Origin: Treponema sp.
GTDB lineage: Bacteria > Spirochaetota > Spirochaetia > Treponematales > Treponemataceae
NCBI GenBank assembly: GCA_002749205.1
Contig: PDOP01000004.1
Coordinates: 1 to 64,000, forward strand
Length of the DNA stretch: 64,000 nt
Reading direction: 5' to 3'
Position numbers and translations under genes: made by a program. Below, piece by piece: positions 48,353-57,276 of the stretch. Below the pieces are notes generated by a model. The model did not search any database. It was not told where the DNA came from and saw only the letters and a list, made by a program, of their open reading frames with translations. The stretch's first letter is position 1; each line of letters opens with the position of its first letter.

Positions 48353-49585
48353 ATGTATCTTTCAAAATATAATGAATATCAACTAAGAGAAAATAGAGTT
48401 TATGTTTATAACACGAGATATTTTAATTCAATAAGTTTTGATGAAAATGATGTAGATAAAGTCAAAAAGTTTATGTTAAATACACAAGATACTGAATTAT
48501 TAAATTTAGGCTTTATCTCTAAAACTGATAATGAATTAAATGAAATTTTTGAATGGTACATGGATTTAAAGTATTCAGCTTCACATCTAAATATTATGCT
48601 TGTTATGAATTATAACTGTAATTGTGAATGTAAATATTGCTTTGAAAATTTAGACCAATCATTTCTTTTAACTAAAAATATCGATATAAAAAAAATAGTA
48701 AATTTTATTTTAGATATTTATAAAAGAAATAAAAGTGAAAGTTTAACTTTAACTTTTTTTGGAGGCGAACCATTACTTTCTTTAGAAAACATTCTAAAAA
48801 TTACAAACGATTTAAATGAATCCAAGATAAATATAAAATATTTAGTAATTACCAATGGAACTCTTTTAACTTTGCCTGTCTTAGAACAACTTTTTAATAT
48901 TGGAATAAAACATTTTCAAATAACCATAGATGGACCTCAACAAATTCATGACATTCGTCGACCTTGCAAAAATAAAAAATCTTCATGGAAAATGATAATT
49001 GATAATTTACTCATAGCGCTTAATTTGGATGTAGAGATTACTTTACGTATAAATATAGACAATGACAATATTGATTATTTTGATGAATTACTCTCTTCTG
49101 TACCTAAAAAAATTATAGATTCTGAAAAAACAAATATTTATATTGCCCCTGTTGTTGGTTGCCTCAATTGTACAGTTGCTAAAACTTTAAAAGATAGAGC
49201 ATCTGTATTAAAAACCGCTTGGCATAAAATAAGTGAAAATAATTATCCTATACCAATATCTCCGCCTGTATATGCACCTTGCCCTAGACATTCAAAAGAG
49301 AGTGCTTTTTATCTTGATATGTATGGTAACATATATACTTGTGGAGGCTTTGTTGGTAATATTAAAAGGGTGGAAAAAAAATTTTCAGAAAAATTTCAGG
49401 AATACTATGAACGCTTAAAATATATCCCACCAAAATCTTGTTTTAAATGTTCTTTTTTTCCTGTTTGTATGGGTGGTTGTCAGTTTGAAACCGCTGCGTT
49501 AGGTACTAACTGTCAAAAAACATATCTAAAGGAGATCTATGATGAATACTTCACAAAGTACTGTCAAAACCGGAAGAGAATTTAA
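48353..49585 (+). CDS. Radical SAM/SPASM peptide maturase
   Basis: A 410-aa enzyme. NYNCNCECKYCFEN contains the CxxxCxxC cluster site that cleaves S-adenosylmethionine; LTFFGGEPLLS and ITIDGPQQIHDIRR follow as in PqqE/AlbA-type enzymes. The C-terminal SPASM domain has CPRHSKESAFYLDMYGNIYTCGG and CFKCSFFPVCMGGCQFE plus further Cys (NCQKT, KYCQ), enough for two more [4Fe-4S] clusters. The first 80 residues may bind the leader peptide. Ribosome site TAGGAG. Probably introduces a thioether or other bond in the 51-aa peptide. The gene is A+T-richer than its neighbours, hinting at transfer. Confidence 0.92.
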   Translation: MYLSKYNEYQLRENRVYVYNTRYFNSISFDENDVDKVKKFMLNTQDTELLNLGFISKTDNELNEIFEWYMDLKYSASHLNIMLVMNYNCNCECKYCFENLDQSFLLTKNIDIKKIVNFILDIYKRNKSESLTLTFFGGEPLLSLENILKITNDLNESKINIKYLVITNGTLLTLPVLEQLFNIGIKHFQITIDGPQQIHDIRRPCKNKKSSWKMIIDNLLIALNLDVEITLRINIDNDNIDYFDELLSSVPKKIIDSEKTNIYIAPVVGCLNCTVAKTLKDRASVLKTAWHKISENNYPIPISPPVYAPCPRHSKESAFYLDMYGNIYTCGGFVGNIKRVEKKFSEKFQEYYERLKYIPPKSCFKCSFFPVCMGGCQFETAALGTNCQKTYLKEIYDEYFTKYCQNRKRI

Positions 49586-50723
49586 AATATTGCTTACATG
49601 CGATTTTTTATCTTCTTTTGGAAGTTGCTTTCTTGCGACAGCAATGGCTATTTTTAAATACCGCGAATTGGGAAATTTGCTTTTAGCCTCTCTTTTTCCC
49701 ATGGTGGCTGTTTTTGCTCAGGTGTTTGCCTTTTTTATAAACAAGCATTATACAATTAAATGTACATTTAGATTGCTGTTTTTTATAGGGGAAATACTTG
49801 CAGGTTTATTCGCATTATCGTTATTTTTCATTGGTAATCAATTTATACCTGTGTTGCTTTTATTTTCGGTGTTTTCTATTTTCTTTGCCGTCCTTGAAGC
49901 TTATCGTGCAGAGTTTTTAAAAGTCATAACCACAAATGAAGAAATGCCGATGAGACAAAGCATTTCCAGGTCAATAAACACTGCAGTAGTCATTGTTGCC
50001 TCCTTAATGGCAGGCTTGATTGCAGATAAAACTACACCGAATAATATGTATTTAATTACTGCCGTAGTATATATTTTGCCGGCTTTAATAATTTTATTTT
50101 TGTCGAAACAATATAAACCCTTAAACCAAACTGAAACAAGTACAGAAACGGCAAAATCAAAAGGTTTAACCAATAAAACATTTATATTTGTAGGCTCTGC
50201 GTTTATTTCTTTTTTTGGTGGAGCCGCTTCGTTATTAACCCTTTCGTATATTTTAAATACACTGAATTCAACAGCATTTCATTATTCAATACTAATCAGT
50301 GCATTATCTTTCGGCGGTGTAATCGGCTCTTTATTGATAAATATCCCCGTAGTCAAAAACAACCTGAAAAAAATATCGACAGTCGGTATATTCCTAGTCG
50401 GAGGATTATTGTTGCTGGTTGTATTTAAGCCCCAATTTATAGAATTGCTTATAATTTTATCCATCAGCGGAATATTAAGTGCAGTCAGTATGACCTATTA
50501 TGCAATCAGCTTATTCACATTATATGATCAAAGTGATATTCGCAAAAAATATAATTTAATGCAATTAGTCTTACAATCTTCAACTGCTGTTTCAAAACCA
50601 TTTGCAGGAATTGTCGAAAGAATGTTTGGAATAATAGTTTCGTTTATCATTTGCGGTGTAGGGTTTATTTTTACGGCTCCAATTAATTTCCTCAATAGAA
50701 AAAAGGAAAAAAAAGCTGAATAG
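49539..50723 (+). CDS. MFS transporter of the peptide locus
   Basis: A 394-aa major facilitator protein with about 12 membrane helices (LLTCDFLSSFGSCFLATAMAIFKY; LLLASLFPMVAVFAQVFAFFI; TFIFVGSAFISFFGGAASLLTLSYIL). The central cytoplasmic loop (PLNQTETSTETAKSKGLTNK) is where such loops normally lie. It overlaps the radical SAM gene by 47 nt and has GGAG before ATG 49539. MFS proteins of this kind can export small peptides or give immunity. A precursor-processing peptidase is not seen, so leader removal must happen elsewhere or not at all. Confidence 0.9.
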   Translation: MMNTSQSTVKTGREFKILLTCDFLSSFGSCFLATAMAIFKYRELGNLLLASLFPMVAVFAQVFAFFINKHYTIKCTFRLLFFIGEILAGLFALSLFFIGNQFIPVLLLFSVFSIFFAVLEAYRAEFLKVITTNEEMPMRQSISRSINTAVVIVASLMAGLIADKTTPNNMYLITAVVYILPALIILFLSKQYKPLNQTETSTETAKSKGLTNKTFIFVGSAFISFFGGAASLLTLSYILNTLNSTAFHYSILISALSFGGVIGSLLINIPVVKNNLKKISTVGIFLVGGLLLLVVFKPQFIELLIILSISGILSAVSMTYYAISLFTLYDQSDIRKKYNLMQLVLQSSTAVSKPFAGIVERMFGIIVSFIICGVGFIFTAPINFLNRKKEKKAE

Positions 50724-50731
50724 AAAAACGA

Positions 50732-50759
50732 GGTATAAAGGCCTTTTGGCTTTTATACC
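50732..50759 (+). terminator. Terminator of the RiPP-like operon
   Basis: GGTATAAAGGCC pairs with GGCTTTTATACC (one G-T pair) around TTTT. It lies 8 nt after the MFS stop codon. Confidence 0.8.
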
Positions 50760-50816
50760 TTGCTTTATTGCTTAGACATTGATATTAAAATTTTTTAAAA
50801 AAATTAATAAAAAGGC

Positions 50817-50845
50817 TTGACAATTTTAAGGATTCAATATATAAT
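50817..50845 (+). promoter_or_regulatory. Consensus sigma-70 promoter of tRNA-Phe
   Basis: TTGACA, 17 nt, TATAAT, both perfect matches, 17 nt before the mature 5' end. Confidence 0.88.
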
Positions 50846-50862
50846 CATTTTCGTAATTTTAA

Positions 50863-50935
50863 GCCGTTGTAGCTCAGTTGGTAGAGCAAAGGACTGAAAA
50901 TCCTTGTGTCGACAGTTCAATCCTGTCCGACGGCA
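50863..50935 (+). tRNA. tRNA-Phe (GAA)
   Basis: A 73-nt tRNA ending in the discriminator A; CCA is not encoded. Acceptor arms GCCGTTG and CGACGGC pair, with one G-T. The D arm is GCTCAGTTGGTAGAGC. The anticodon stem-loop AGGACTGAAAATCCT carries GAA. The T arm ACAGTTCAATCCTGT is complete. It has its own promoter and stands alone between the MFS gene and the patatin gene. Confidence 0.97.
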
Positions 50936-51039
50936 TTGTCGGAATGTAACTTTTTTTTTGAAAATACTAATACTAAACATCCGGCATACACCTCCTTTTA
51001 TGACTTTTCAATATTATGGAAAGCATTGATTCCTTTTAA

Positions 51040-51076
51040 AAGGCAAGTGTAGAAAATATTTATCTGCACTTGCCTT
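51040..51076 (+). terminator. Hairpin downstream of tRNA-Phe
   Basis: AAGGCAAGTGTAGA pairs with TCTGCACTTGCCTT (one G-T pair) around a 9-nt loop. Likely ends tRNA read-through, though no T tract follows on this strand. Confidence 0.5.
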
Positions 51077-51095
51077 GGGAATTTCTAAAAACTAC

Positions 51096-51124
51096 TGGAA
51101 AAATCAAAAAAAATATTATATAAT
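51096..51124 (+). promoter_or_regulatory. Sigma-70 promoter of the patatin gene, leaderless
   Basis: TGGAAA (4 of 6 to TTGACA), 17 nt, perfect TATAAT. The -10 box ends 6 nt before ATG 51131, and no ribosome site exists. Confidence 0.55.
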
Positions 51125-51130
51125 GCCATT

Positions 51131-52030
51131 ATGAAATGGGCTTTAGTTTTATCGGGTGGCGGAGCAAAAGGAATAGCTTATATTGGCATGTTGCGAGCTT
51201 TTGAGGAATTACAATTTCCTAAACCGAATTTAATTGTCGGTTGCTCTATGGGTGCAATTGTAGGCGGTCTATACGCTTCAGGCACCTTAGTACCTGAATT
51301 AGAAAATTTCATGGGCAAAGATTTTGATGTAACAAAATATATTGCCGGCGGCAAAATGATTAATTTAAACGGTTTGAATAAGTTGCTTCAAATCAGAACA
51401 GTTTTGAAAAATTTATTTTCTTCACCCGGCTTAGATGACGGTGAAGAGGCCTTAATGCTTTTTTCAAGGCTTTCAAACTATCATTCATTTGAACACTTGG
51501 ATATCCCTTTTGCCTGCAACGCATTGGATTTACACACAGGAGAAGAAGTTATAATTGAGTCCGGAACCTTGGCAAGTGCTTTTAGAGCAACCAGCTCATA
51601 TCCTGCATTTTTTGCGCCTTTTGTAAATGGGGAGCATCTGTATATAGACGGGAGCATGGCACATAACACACCGGTTTGGATTGCCCGTAAAAAAGGCTTT
51701 AAAAACATTTTGGCTGTAACACTTTCGGATTTTAAAAATTCGGAAAATCATGATGATTATAAAAATACGCTATCAGTGGTTATGCGAACTCTTGATTGCA
51801 TTTTTGCAAAACATGAATTAAGAGAAAAGGATTACCCTTCTGCATGGTTAAAATTACAAAACAATAGAGCAAGTTTTGACTTTACGGCAATTCACAGACA
51901 GGTAGAATTCGGCTATGAAGAAACAATAAAACAAAAAGACTATCTTTCCAAATTTTTTGAAACCGGCTTAAAGGGGGTATTAAACCGTAAATTATTGGAA
52001 ATTGAAACAAAAAAAATATACAGGCTATGA
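51131..52030 (+). CDS. Patatin-like phospholipase
   Basis: Serine acyl hydrolase of 299 aa. LSGGGAKGIAYIG is the oxyanion loop, VGCSMGAIVGGLYASG the nucleophile elbow with Ser, and YIDGSMAHNTPV holds the catalytic Asp. No signal peptide, so a cytoplasmic or secreted-by-other-means RssA-type protein. The next gene overlaps its stop by 4 nt (ATGA), suggesting coupling. Confidence 0.92.
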   Translation: MKWALVLSGGGAKGIAYIGMLRAFEELQFPKPNLIVGCSMGAIVGGLYASGTLVPELENFMGKDFDVTKYIAGGKMINLNGLNKLLQIRTVLKNLFSSPGLDDGEEALMLFSRLSNYHSFEHLDIPFACNALDLHTGEEVIIESGTLASAFRATSSYPAFFAPFVNGEHLYIDGSMAHNTPVWIARKKGFKNILAVTLSDFKNSENHDDYKNTLSVVMRTLDCIFAKHELREKDYPSAWLKLQNNRASFDFTAIHRQVEFGYEETIKQKDYLSKFFETGLKGVLNRKLLEIETKKIYRL

Positions 52031-52407
52031 GTTTTAAGTTTTTAAAAAATACCCGCCCGTTAGATTTTATTTTTATTGCAGGTTTAATCATTGCAATTAT
52101 ATTTACGGCGAAATATGCTTTTAACAAAAAAAACGATTCGCTTTATGTAAAAATAAAATCACCGCTTGGAGTTTGGGTTTATCCCTTGAATAAAGACATA
52201 ACGGTCAACATTTCAGGCGCCGTGGGTAAGACCGTAGTTGAAATTAAGGGCGGAAGTATAAGTGTTATAAGCTCGCCTTGTCCGAATAAAACTTGCGTAA
52301 ATTCCATGTCTATCAGTAAACCAAACAGCTGGATAGCCTGTTTGCCGAATAAAGTTATAGTATTTATAGAAGGCGGTGAAGATAAAAATTCTTTTCTGCC
52401 ATTTTAA
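52027..52407 (+). CDS. NusG domain II-containing membrane-anchored protein
   Basis: A 126-aa protein with one N-terminal membrane helix (PLDFIFIAGLIIAIIFTAKYAF). The extracytoplasmic beta domain (VYPLNKDITVNISGAVGKTVVEIKGGSISVISSPCPNKTCVNSMSISKPNSWIACLPNKVIVFIEG) is the NusG_II family pattern, including the Cys pair CPNKTC. Such proteins often neighbour ApbE, Gx transporter and RNF genes; here the other two are about 16 kb away. ATGA overlap with the patatin gene. Confidence 0.9.
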   Translation: MSFKFLKNTRPLDFIFIAGLIIAIIFTAKYAFNKKNDSLYVKIKSPLGVWVYPLNKDITVNISGAVGKTVVEIKGGSISVISSPCPNKTCVNSMSISKPNSWIACLPNKVIVFIEGGEDKNSFLPF

Positions 52408-52573
52408 TATTTTAAAAAACTAATTCCATTCTGCTTTTTTATGAATTATAAAAAGAAATTACAAAACTAGTTTGATTTTTCATTTTTCTTACTTTATCTT
52501 TATTTGCTTTTATGATATACTTGCGAAGAAAATTATTAAAAGCATCATATATAGGTGTTCAAGGATTGAAAGA

Positions 52574-53221
52574 ATGAAAAAATCTGTTTTTATGATATTA
52601 GTTTTTTGCTGTTTTTCTGTTGTATTTGCACAAAATAAACCTGACGCATTGAGCCATTACTTAAAAGGCAGAAAAATGGATACTGTTAATCGAAAAGCTG
52701 AAGCAAAAGAAGAATACAACAAAGCGGTGGAAATATGCTCAGAGGAATTAAGGCAAAACCCCAATAACCTGGATTCTTATGCAGTTTATACATGGTCTTT
52801 ATTCAGACTGCATAAGTATAACGAAACAATTGCTATTTGTAATAAAGCCTTGCAGATAAAAGAAGACCCCCGAATTATTGAAACCTTGGGAGAAGCCTAC
52901 TTCTATGTAAACAATATGAATGAATCATTAAGACAGATGCAAAAATACATAAGTTTGAACCCTCGAACGGATCGTGCGAGTGTGGCATATTTTTTTCAAG
53001 GTGAAATTTATAGAATTCGCAAACAGTTTGCAAAGGCGGATATAGCATATACTGCCGCTGTAAGCCTTGAACCGAATTTACCTCTGTGGTGGTTCAAATT
53101 AGGAAGTGTACGCGAAGCAGAAAATTATAAAACAGGTGCAATAGAAGCCTATTCAAGAGCATTGAAACTATCTCCAAATTATACAGAGGCAAAAAAAGGC
53201 TTAGAAAGGCTTAGTCAGTAA
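52574..53221 (+). CDS. Exported TPR protein
   Basis: A 215-aa protein with a signal peptide (KKSVFMILVFCCFSVVFAQNK). At least four tetratricopeptide-like repeats follow: NLDSYAVYTWSLFRLHKYNETIAICNKALQI, RIIETLGEAYFYVNNMNESLRQMQKYI, AYFFQGEIYRIRKQFAKADIAYTAAVSL, and LWWFKLGSVREAENYKTGAIEAYSRALKL. Start at ATG 52574 with AAGGA; the ORF-track TTG is 34 codons upstream and not plausible. Probably periplasmic, mediating protein contacts. Confidence 0.85.
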   Translation: MKKSVFMILVFCCFSVVFAQNKPDALSHYLKGRKMDTVNRKAEAKEEYNKAVEICSEELRQNPNNLDSYAVYTWSLFRLHKYNETIAICNKALQIKEDPRIIETLGEAYFYVNNMNESLRQMQKYISLNPRTDRASVAYFFQGEIYRIRKQFAKADIAYTAAVSLEPNLPLWWFKLGSVREAENYKTGAIEAYSRALKLSPNYTEAKKGLERLSQ

Positions 53222-53283
53222 AAATCAGTCAAATAATTTAGTCCATCAATTTTTGATAAAGGGGAAAATATGATATTTCCGTC

Positions 53284-53311
53284 TTGATTTTTTTTTATCT
53301 TAATGTATAAT
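53284..53311 (+). promoter_or_regulatory. Sigma-70 promoter of the large metalloprotease gene, leaderless
   Basis: TTGATT, 16 nt, perfect TATAAT ending 6 nt before ATG 53318. No ribosome site. Confidence 0.6.
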
Positions 53312-53317
53312 TTTAGC

Positions 53318-56065
53318 ATGAAACGATTTATTGCAGTTTTTTTTGCTTTTTGGATTTGTTTAAATTTTTATGCGACAGATTTGCAAGTTGTCGACACTAA
53401 GTACTTTCAAATTATCTACGATGCAGAAGTTTCAAGTAAGTCTGCGGCTTTACTTGCAGAATATGCCGATACCTATGCAACGGATATCTTTACCCGACTT
53501 GAAGTAAAACCTTTCAAGGATAAGATGCCTGTCTATTTTAAACCGGCTATAGAGAATCTAAACGGATATTATGCAATGTCACCTTATCCGCATATTGTTA
53601 TTTTTGATACAACCCCAACTGACGGTATGCTTGGAAATCAAACAGATGTTTTACTTAAAGTTTTTTATCACGAGTTTACACACGCTGTTTCTATCAGGCT
53701 TTCTGCAATCCTCGCACCGCTTGCAATGCGCGAAGGGGTTACCGTTTCATTTGAGAGCCTTGAAAAAGAGGGCAGATTAAACGACCCGCGAATTATACAT
53801 CAGTTTACACAAAACCGCATTGACGGCACAAGTCCTTCTTGGTCTGATGCCTCTGATTTTAGAGACACTTATCCCGCAGGGTTTTGGGGATATGTTTATG
53901 GCGGGGCGTTTTCTAAATTTTTGCAAGATGTTTACGGTATGAAAAAATATGCAGAAATTTGGAATGGTACGATGAAGTCTTTTTCAAGGGCAAGCTTTAA
54001 AAAGCATTTTGGAAAAAAATTAACCACTGCATGGGACGACTTTATTATGACCATTCCGTTTCCAAAAAATGTCAGCCCTGAAAAAACTTTGTTTGAAAAA
54101 AAAGATTACACTTCAATATATACATCAATGGCTTCTTCAATAAAGGGTTTTGCTATATCTGATGCAAATAAAGATAAAATCATTGTTTTTAACAACAACA
54201 AAGAAAAGCTCTTTTCAATTAGAACCGCCCCGCTTGTTTACGCCATGTCTTTTTCGCAAGATGGAAATCTTTTGGCTATTTCGGATTTTGCGGATAATAA
54301 GGGTACCGAAAAAAGTAGAGTGTTACTGTATGATTTGATCAAACGAAAATTTTTGCCTGAAAAATACTTTTCGCTTAGATATGCCTGTTTTTCAAATGAT
54401 TCTTCTTCTATTTGCGGGGTTGAAGTAAACAGTCAGTTTTCAAACCTTGTTTTAATAAACAGAAATACAGACGAAAAAAAAGTGCTCTTTGAAGCGGGGC
54501 CGGGTCTTCCGTACACTGCTTTATACAATGTTGTAAATGCGGGTAAAGAAGGATTTGCTTTTATTACCGCAAACGGCATAAACAGGGATATACTTTTTAT
54601 AAATCCCAAAACAATGAAGATCAAAAAACTAGAGCTTACTCAAAAAATGCAGGCAATAAGCAATTTACAATCAAATACGATTAACGGTCAAACATTGCTT
54701 ACTTTTTCATGGACTAATACAGCCTCTCTTTGTAAAATGGCAACATATAATATTGACACACAAGAGTTTAGAATATTAAAAAAAGAAGTCTCAGGCGGCA
54801 CATTCTACCCCGTAGCTTACAACAACAGCCAAAATCCCAAAGAGCTTTTTGCAGTGGTCGGGATACATGCAACCTATCACAAACTCTGTAAAATAAATTC
54901 CGATGAGCTTGAAAAAGATTCTGTAAAACTTATTGATTTTACCAATACCGATAAACCGAAAAGTAAAAGGCCTAATCTCGAAATATTAAAACCAAAAAAA
55001 TACAACCCTATTATGAAAATGTGGGTTCCGTCAGTTTCGCCTTATTTTTTGCCTGCCCCTTCATTTACTGATTTTGCAAAACACATATACGGATTGACAT
55101 TTACATCTGCCGACCCTATAGAGCGTCTTAGCTATTCTTTTTCAGGCGGAATAATGCCCAAACCGTTTTTTGTAAATTTTGATTTTCAGGGTGCCGTTTC
55201 TGTTGGAAAAACAAAAACAACTCTTTCAGTACGAGAACAATTTATACACGGCAAAAACCATGACATTCATAAAACAGGATTCGGATTAGGAAATGAAGCC
55301 GAAGTATTTGAAGGCACACGCCAAAATTCATTGAAAATAAAAACTAATGTAAATTTTGATTGGTTTGCGTTATGCAAAAAAGATATGAAAAACATCTATA
55401 AACAAAAACACACTGAAACAGTTATTGGTTTTGATTTCGATATTGAATATGCAGATATTGTACGAAAAGTAAGATTGGGTTATCCTGTTTTTGCCGAAGA
55501 CATACACGGCTTTAAAATTGCGACAAACCACGCCTTTGCACATCATCTTCAGAACAAAAAATCAGGGTATCAAGTTCAAACATCGGCAACATTCAAAACA
55601 CCTGAGGTTCCGCTAACAGTTAAACTTTCAGGACTCCTTGCATACAATATTCTTTTTAACCCATTAAGAGGGAATTATGCGCTGACAGGCACACCCGGAA
55701 TTTTAACAGTGAATTCTTACATGCCAAAAATGAATGCGTATGCAAAAATGCCTTTAAGTATAAGACCGGATAAAATGACAGGTGCATTCGGACTTGATAC
55801 AGCTATCAGAATTTTAAGTGTAGAAATTCAAAAAACGAGTTTATGGCTTCCCGTTTGCTATAATAGATTCAATATAGACACAGGGTACAAATCCGTATTG
55901 TTATTTCTAAATAAAGCTGAAAAGCCTAGTTATTTGCAAGCCGTGTATTTAAATATAACCGTTGATATAAGTGGAAGAGCTACCATTGGACTGGAATATT
56001 CACATCCGCTCATTCCTAAGGTAAAATTCGGGACTGTTGATTTTATATTTGAATTAGCCTTATAA
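53318..56065 (+). CDS. Large exported HExxH metallopeptidase with beta-propeller and barrel-like regions
   Basis: A 915-aa protein with a signal peptide (KRFIAVFFAFWICLNFYATD). Residues 20-260 are a gluzincin-like peptidase: VFYHEFTHAVSIRLSAILAPLAMREGVTVSFE has the HEFTH zinc motif and a downstream Glu in MREG. Residues 290-560 show repeated TolB-like strands (YAMSFSQDGNLLAISDFADN). The last 330 residues alternate hydrophobic and polar, ending VKFGTVDFIFELAL, as outer-membrane beta-barrels do (terminal aromatic-rich strand). A surface-exposed protease anchored by its own barrel is thus possible. No family named. The MKRF start is chosen from the promoter spacing. Confidence 0.8.
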   Translation: MKRFIAVFFAFWICLNFYATDLQVVDTKYFQIIYDAEVSSKSAALLAEYADTYATDIFTRLEVKPFKDKMPVYFKPAIENLNGYYAMSPYPHIVIFDTTPTDGMLGNQTDVLLKVFYHEFTHAVSIRLSAILAPLAMREGVTVSFESLEKEGRLNDPRIIHQFTQNRIDGTSPSWSDASDFRDTYPAGFWGYVYGGAFSKFLQDVYGMKKYAEIWNGTMKSFSRASFKKHFGKKLTTAWDDFIMTIPFPKNVSPEKTLFEKKDYTSIYTSMASSIKGFAISDANKDKIIVFNNNKEKLFSIRTAPLVYAMSFSQDGNLLAISDFADNKGTEKSRVLLYDLIKRKFLPEKYFSLRYACFSNDSSSICGVEVNSQFSNLVLINRNTDEKKVLFEAGPGLPYTALYNVVNAGKEGFAFITANGINRDILFINPKTMKIKKLELTQKMQAISNLQSNTINGQTLLTFSWTNTASLCKMATYNIDTQEFRILKKEVSGGTFYPVAYNNSQNPKELFAVVGIHATYHKLCKINSDELEKDSVKLIDFTNTDKPKSKRPNLEILKPKKYNPIMKMWVPSVSPYFLPAPSFTDFAKHIYGLTFTSADPIERLSYSFSGGIMPKPFFVNFDFQGAVSVGKTKTTLSVREQFIHGKNHDIHKTGFGLGNEAEVFEGTRQNSLKIKTNVNFDWFALCKKDMKNIYKQKHTETVIGFDFDIEYADIVRKVRLGYPVFAEDIHGFKIATNHAFAHHLQNKKSGYQVQTSATFKTPEVPLTVKLSGLLAYNILFNPLRGNYALTGTPGILTVNSYMPKMNAYAKMPLSIRPDKMTGAFGLDTAIRILSVEIQKTSLWLPVCYNRFNIDTGYKSVLLFLNKAEKPSYLQAVYLNITVDISGRATIGLEYSHPLIPKVKFGTVDFIFELAL

Positions 56066-56154
56066 TAAACGAATGGGTGAAATCAAACGGCACATTAAAA
56101 TACTCAAAATAGTACTTGAATTTCAAGGTGTTTTATCCGATACAGTAGCAGACT

Positions 56155-57183
56155 ATGTATAAAAAATTCAAAATAATGCTCGCTATTTTAATTTTTTCTT
56201 TATCGGCGGTAAATTCTGCATATACTTCCGATATTGTGCATATTATAAAAAAAGGCGAAACAGTGTACTCATTAAGCAAACAGTATAATATTCCAATGAA
56301 TGAAATACTGAAACACAATAAAATCAAAGATGCTTCAAAAATAAAAACAGGTCAAAAATTATACATTCCCGTAAAAGAAAATTCTTCAACGGCTATAAAA
56401 AAATATAAAATCCAAAAAGGCGACACAATTTACGGTATTGCAAAAAAATTCGGCGTCAAGCGAGCCCAAATATTGAACTTGAACGGTTTAACGGAAAAAT
56501 CCGTTATAAAAGTAGGGCAGGTCTTAAAAATACCTTCTGTAAAACGGACTGTATCCGAGAACAAAATAAATACATCTGAATTTCAAAACTATATCGCAAA
56601 AAAAGGCGACACCCTCTACGGCATTGCAAAAAAGTTCGGAATTAAAGGAGCTGACCTTCTAAAAATAAACGGCTTAACTGAAAACTATACCCTCAAACCG
56701 GGCAAAGTTCTCAAAATCCCTTCCGAGACAAAAATCCTTGCCGATGAAAACTTCAAGCCTGCAAAAAAAATAAATGTAAAACCGCCGGCAGACTTACATA
56801 AATATTCAACAAAAAAAGGTGACACAAACTTACTTTGGCCGATTGCCGCAAAAAAGGTTTCTTACATATCCGGCAAAATTTACGGAGTTGCAATCGAAGG
56901 AAGCGACAACGAAGGCGTAAAAGCAATCGCATCAGGAAAAGTCGTCTCCTCCGGCCCTTATCGCGGATACGGCAATGTCGTCTTCATAAAAGGAAAAACC
57001 AAACACATATATGTCTACGGCGGACTAAACCAAGTTACCGTCAAAATCGGAGACAAAATTCCACTGGGCAAAAAAATCGGCACACTATCATCGGACGGCA
57101 TACTCAGACCCGCAAAACTATACTTCATGGTTTACGAAAAAAACAAACCCATAGATCCCGCGAAAGCACCTCGAGGTCTTTAA
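56155..57183 (+). CDS. LysM protein with degenerate LytM/M23 domain
   Basis: A 342-aa exported protein. Three LysM repeats begin HIIKKGETVYSLSKQYNIPMNEILKHN, YKIQKGDTIYGIAKKFGVKRAQILNLN and YIAKKGDTLYGIAKKFGIKGADLLKIN, which bind peptidoglycan. The C-terminal part (GVAIEGSDNEGVKAIASGKVVSSGPYRGYGNVVFIKGKTKHIYVYGGLNQVTVKIGDKIPLGKKIGTL...KLYFMVYEKNKPIDP) follows the LytM fold. Its zinc ligands are all missing: the HxH is replaced by KLYF and the His before the active loop by Gly. As in NlpD and EnvC it may activate an amidase. No ribosome site is visible before ATG 56155. Confidence 0.88.
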   Translation: MYKKFKIMLAILIFSLSAVNSAYTSDIVHIIKKGETVYSLSKQYNIPMNEILKHNKIKDASKIKTGQKLYIPVKENSSTAIKKYKIQKGDTIYGIAKKFGVKRAQILNLNGLTEKSVIKVGQVLKIPSVKRTVSENKINTSEFQNYIAKKGDTLYGIAKKFGIKGADLLKINGLTENYTLKPGKVLKIPSETKILADENFKPAKKINVKPPADLHKYSTKKGDTNLLWPIAAKKVSYISGKIYGVAIEGSDNEGVKAIASGKVVSSGPYRGYGNVVFIKGKTKHIYVYGGLNQVTVKIGDKIPLGKKIGTLSSDGILRPAKLYFMVYEKNKPIDPAKAPRGL

Positions 57184-57276
57184 ATATGTCGCTAAAGCTC
57201 TCGACAGGCACCGCCTTAAATATTTTGTTTTTTTCTGTATGGTATAATCAGCGTCTCACTTTCGTGAGTCGCTTAG

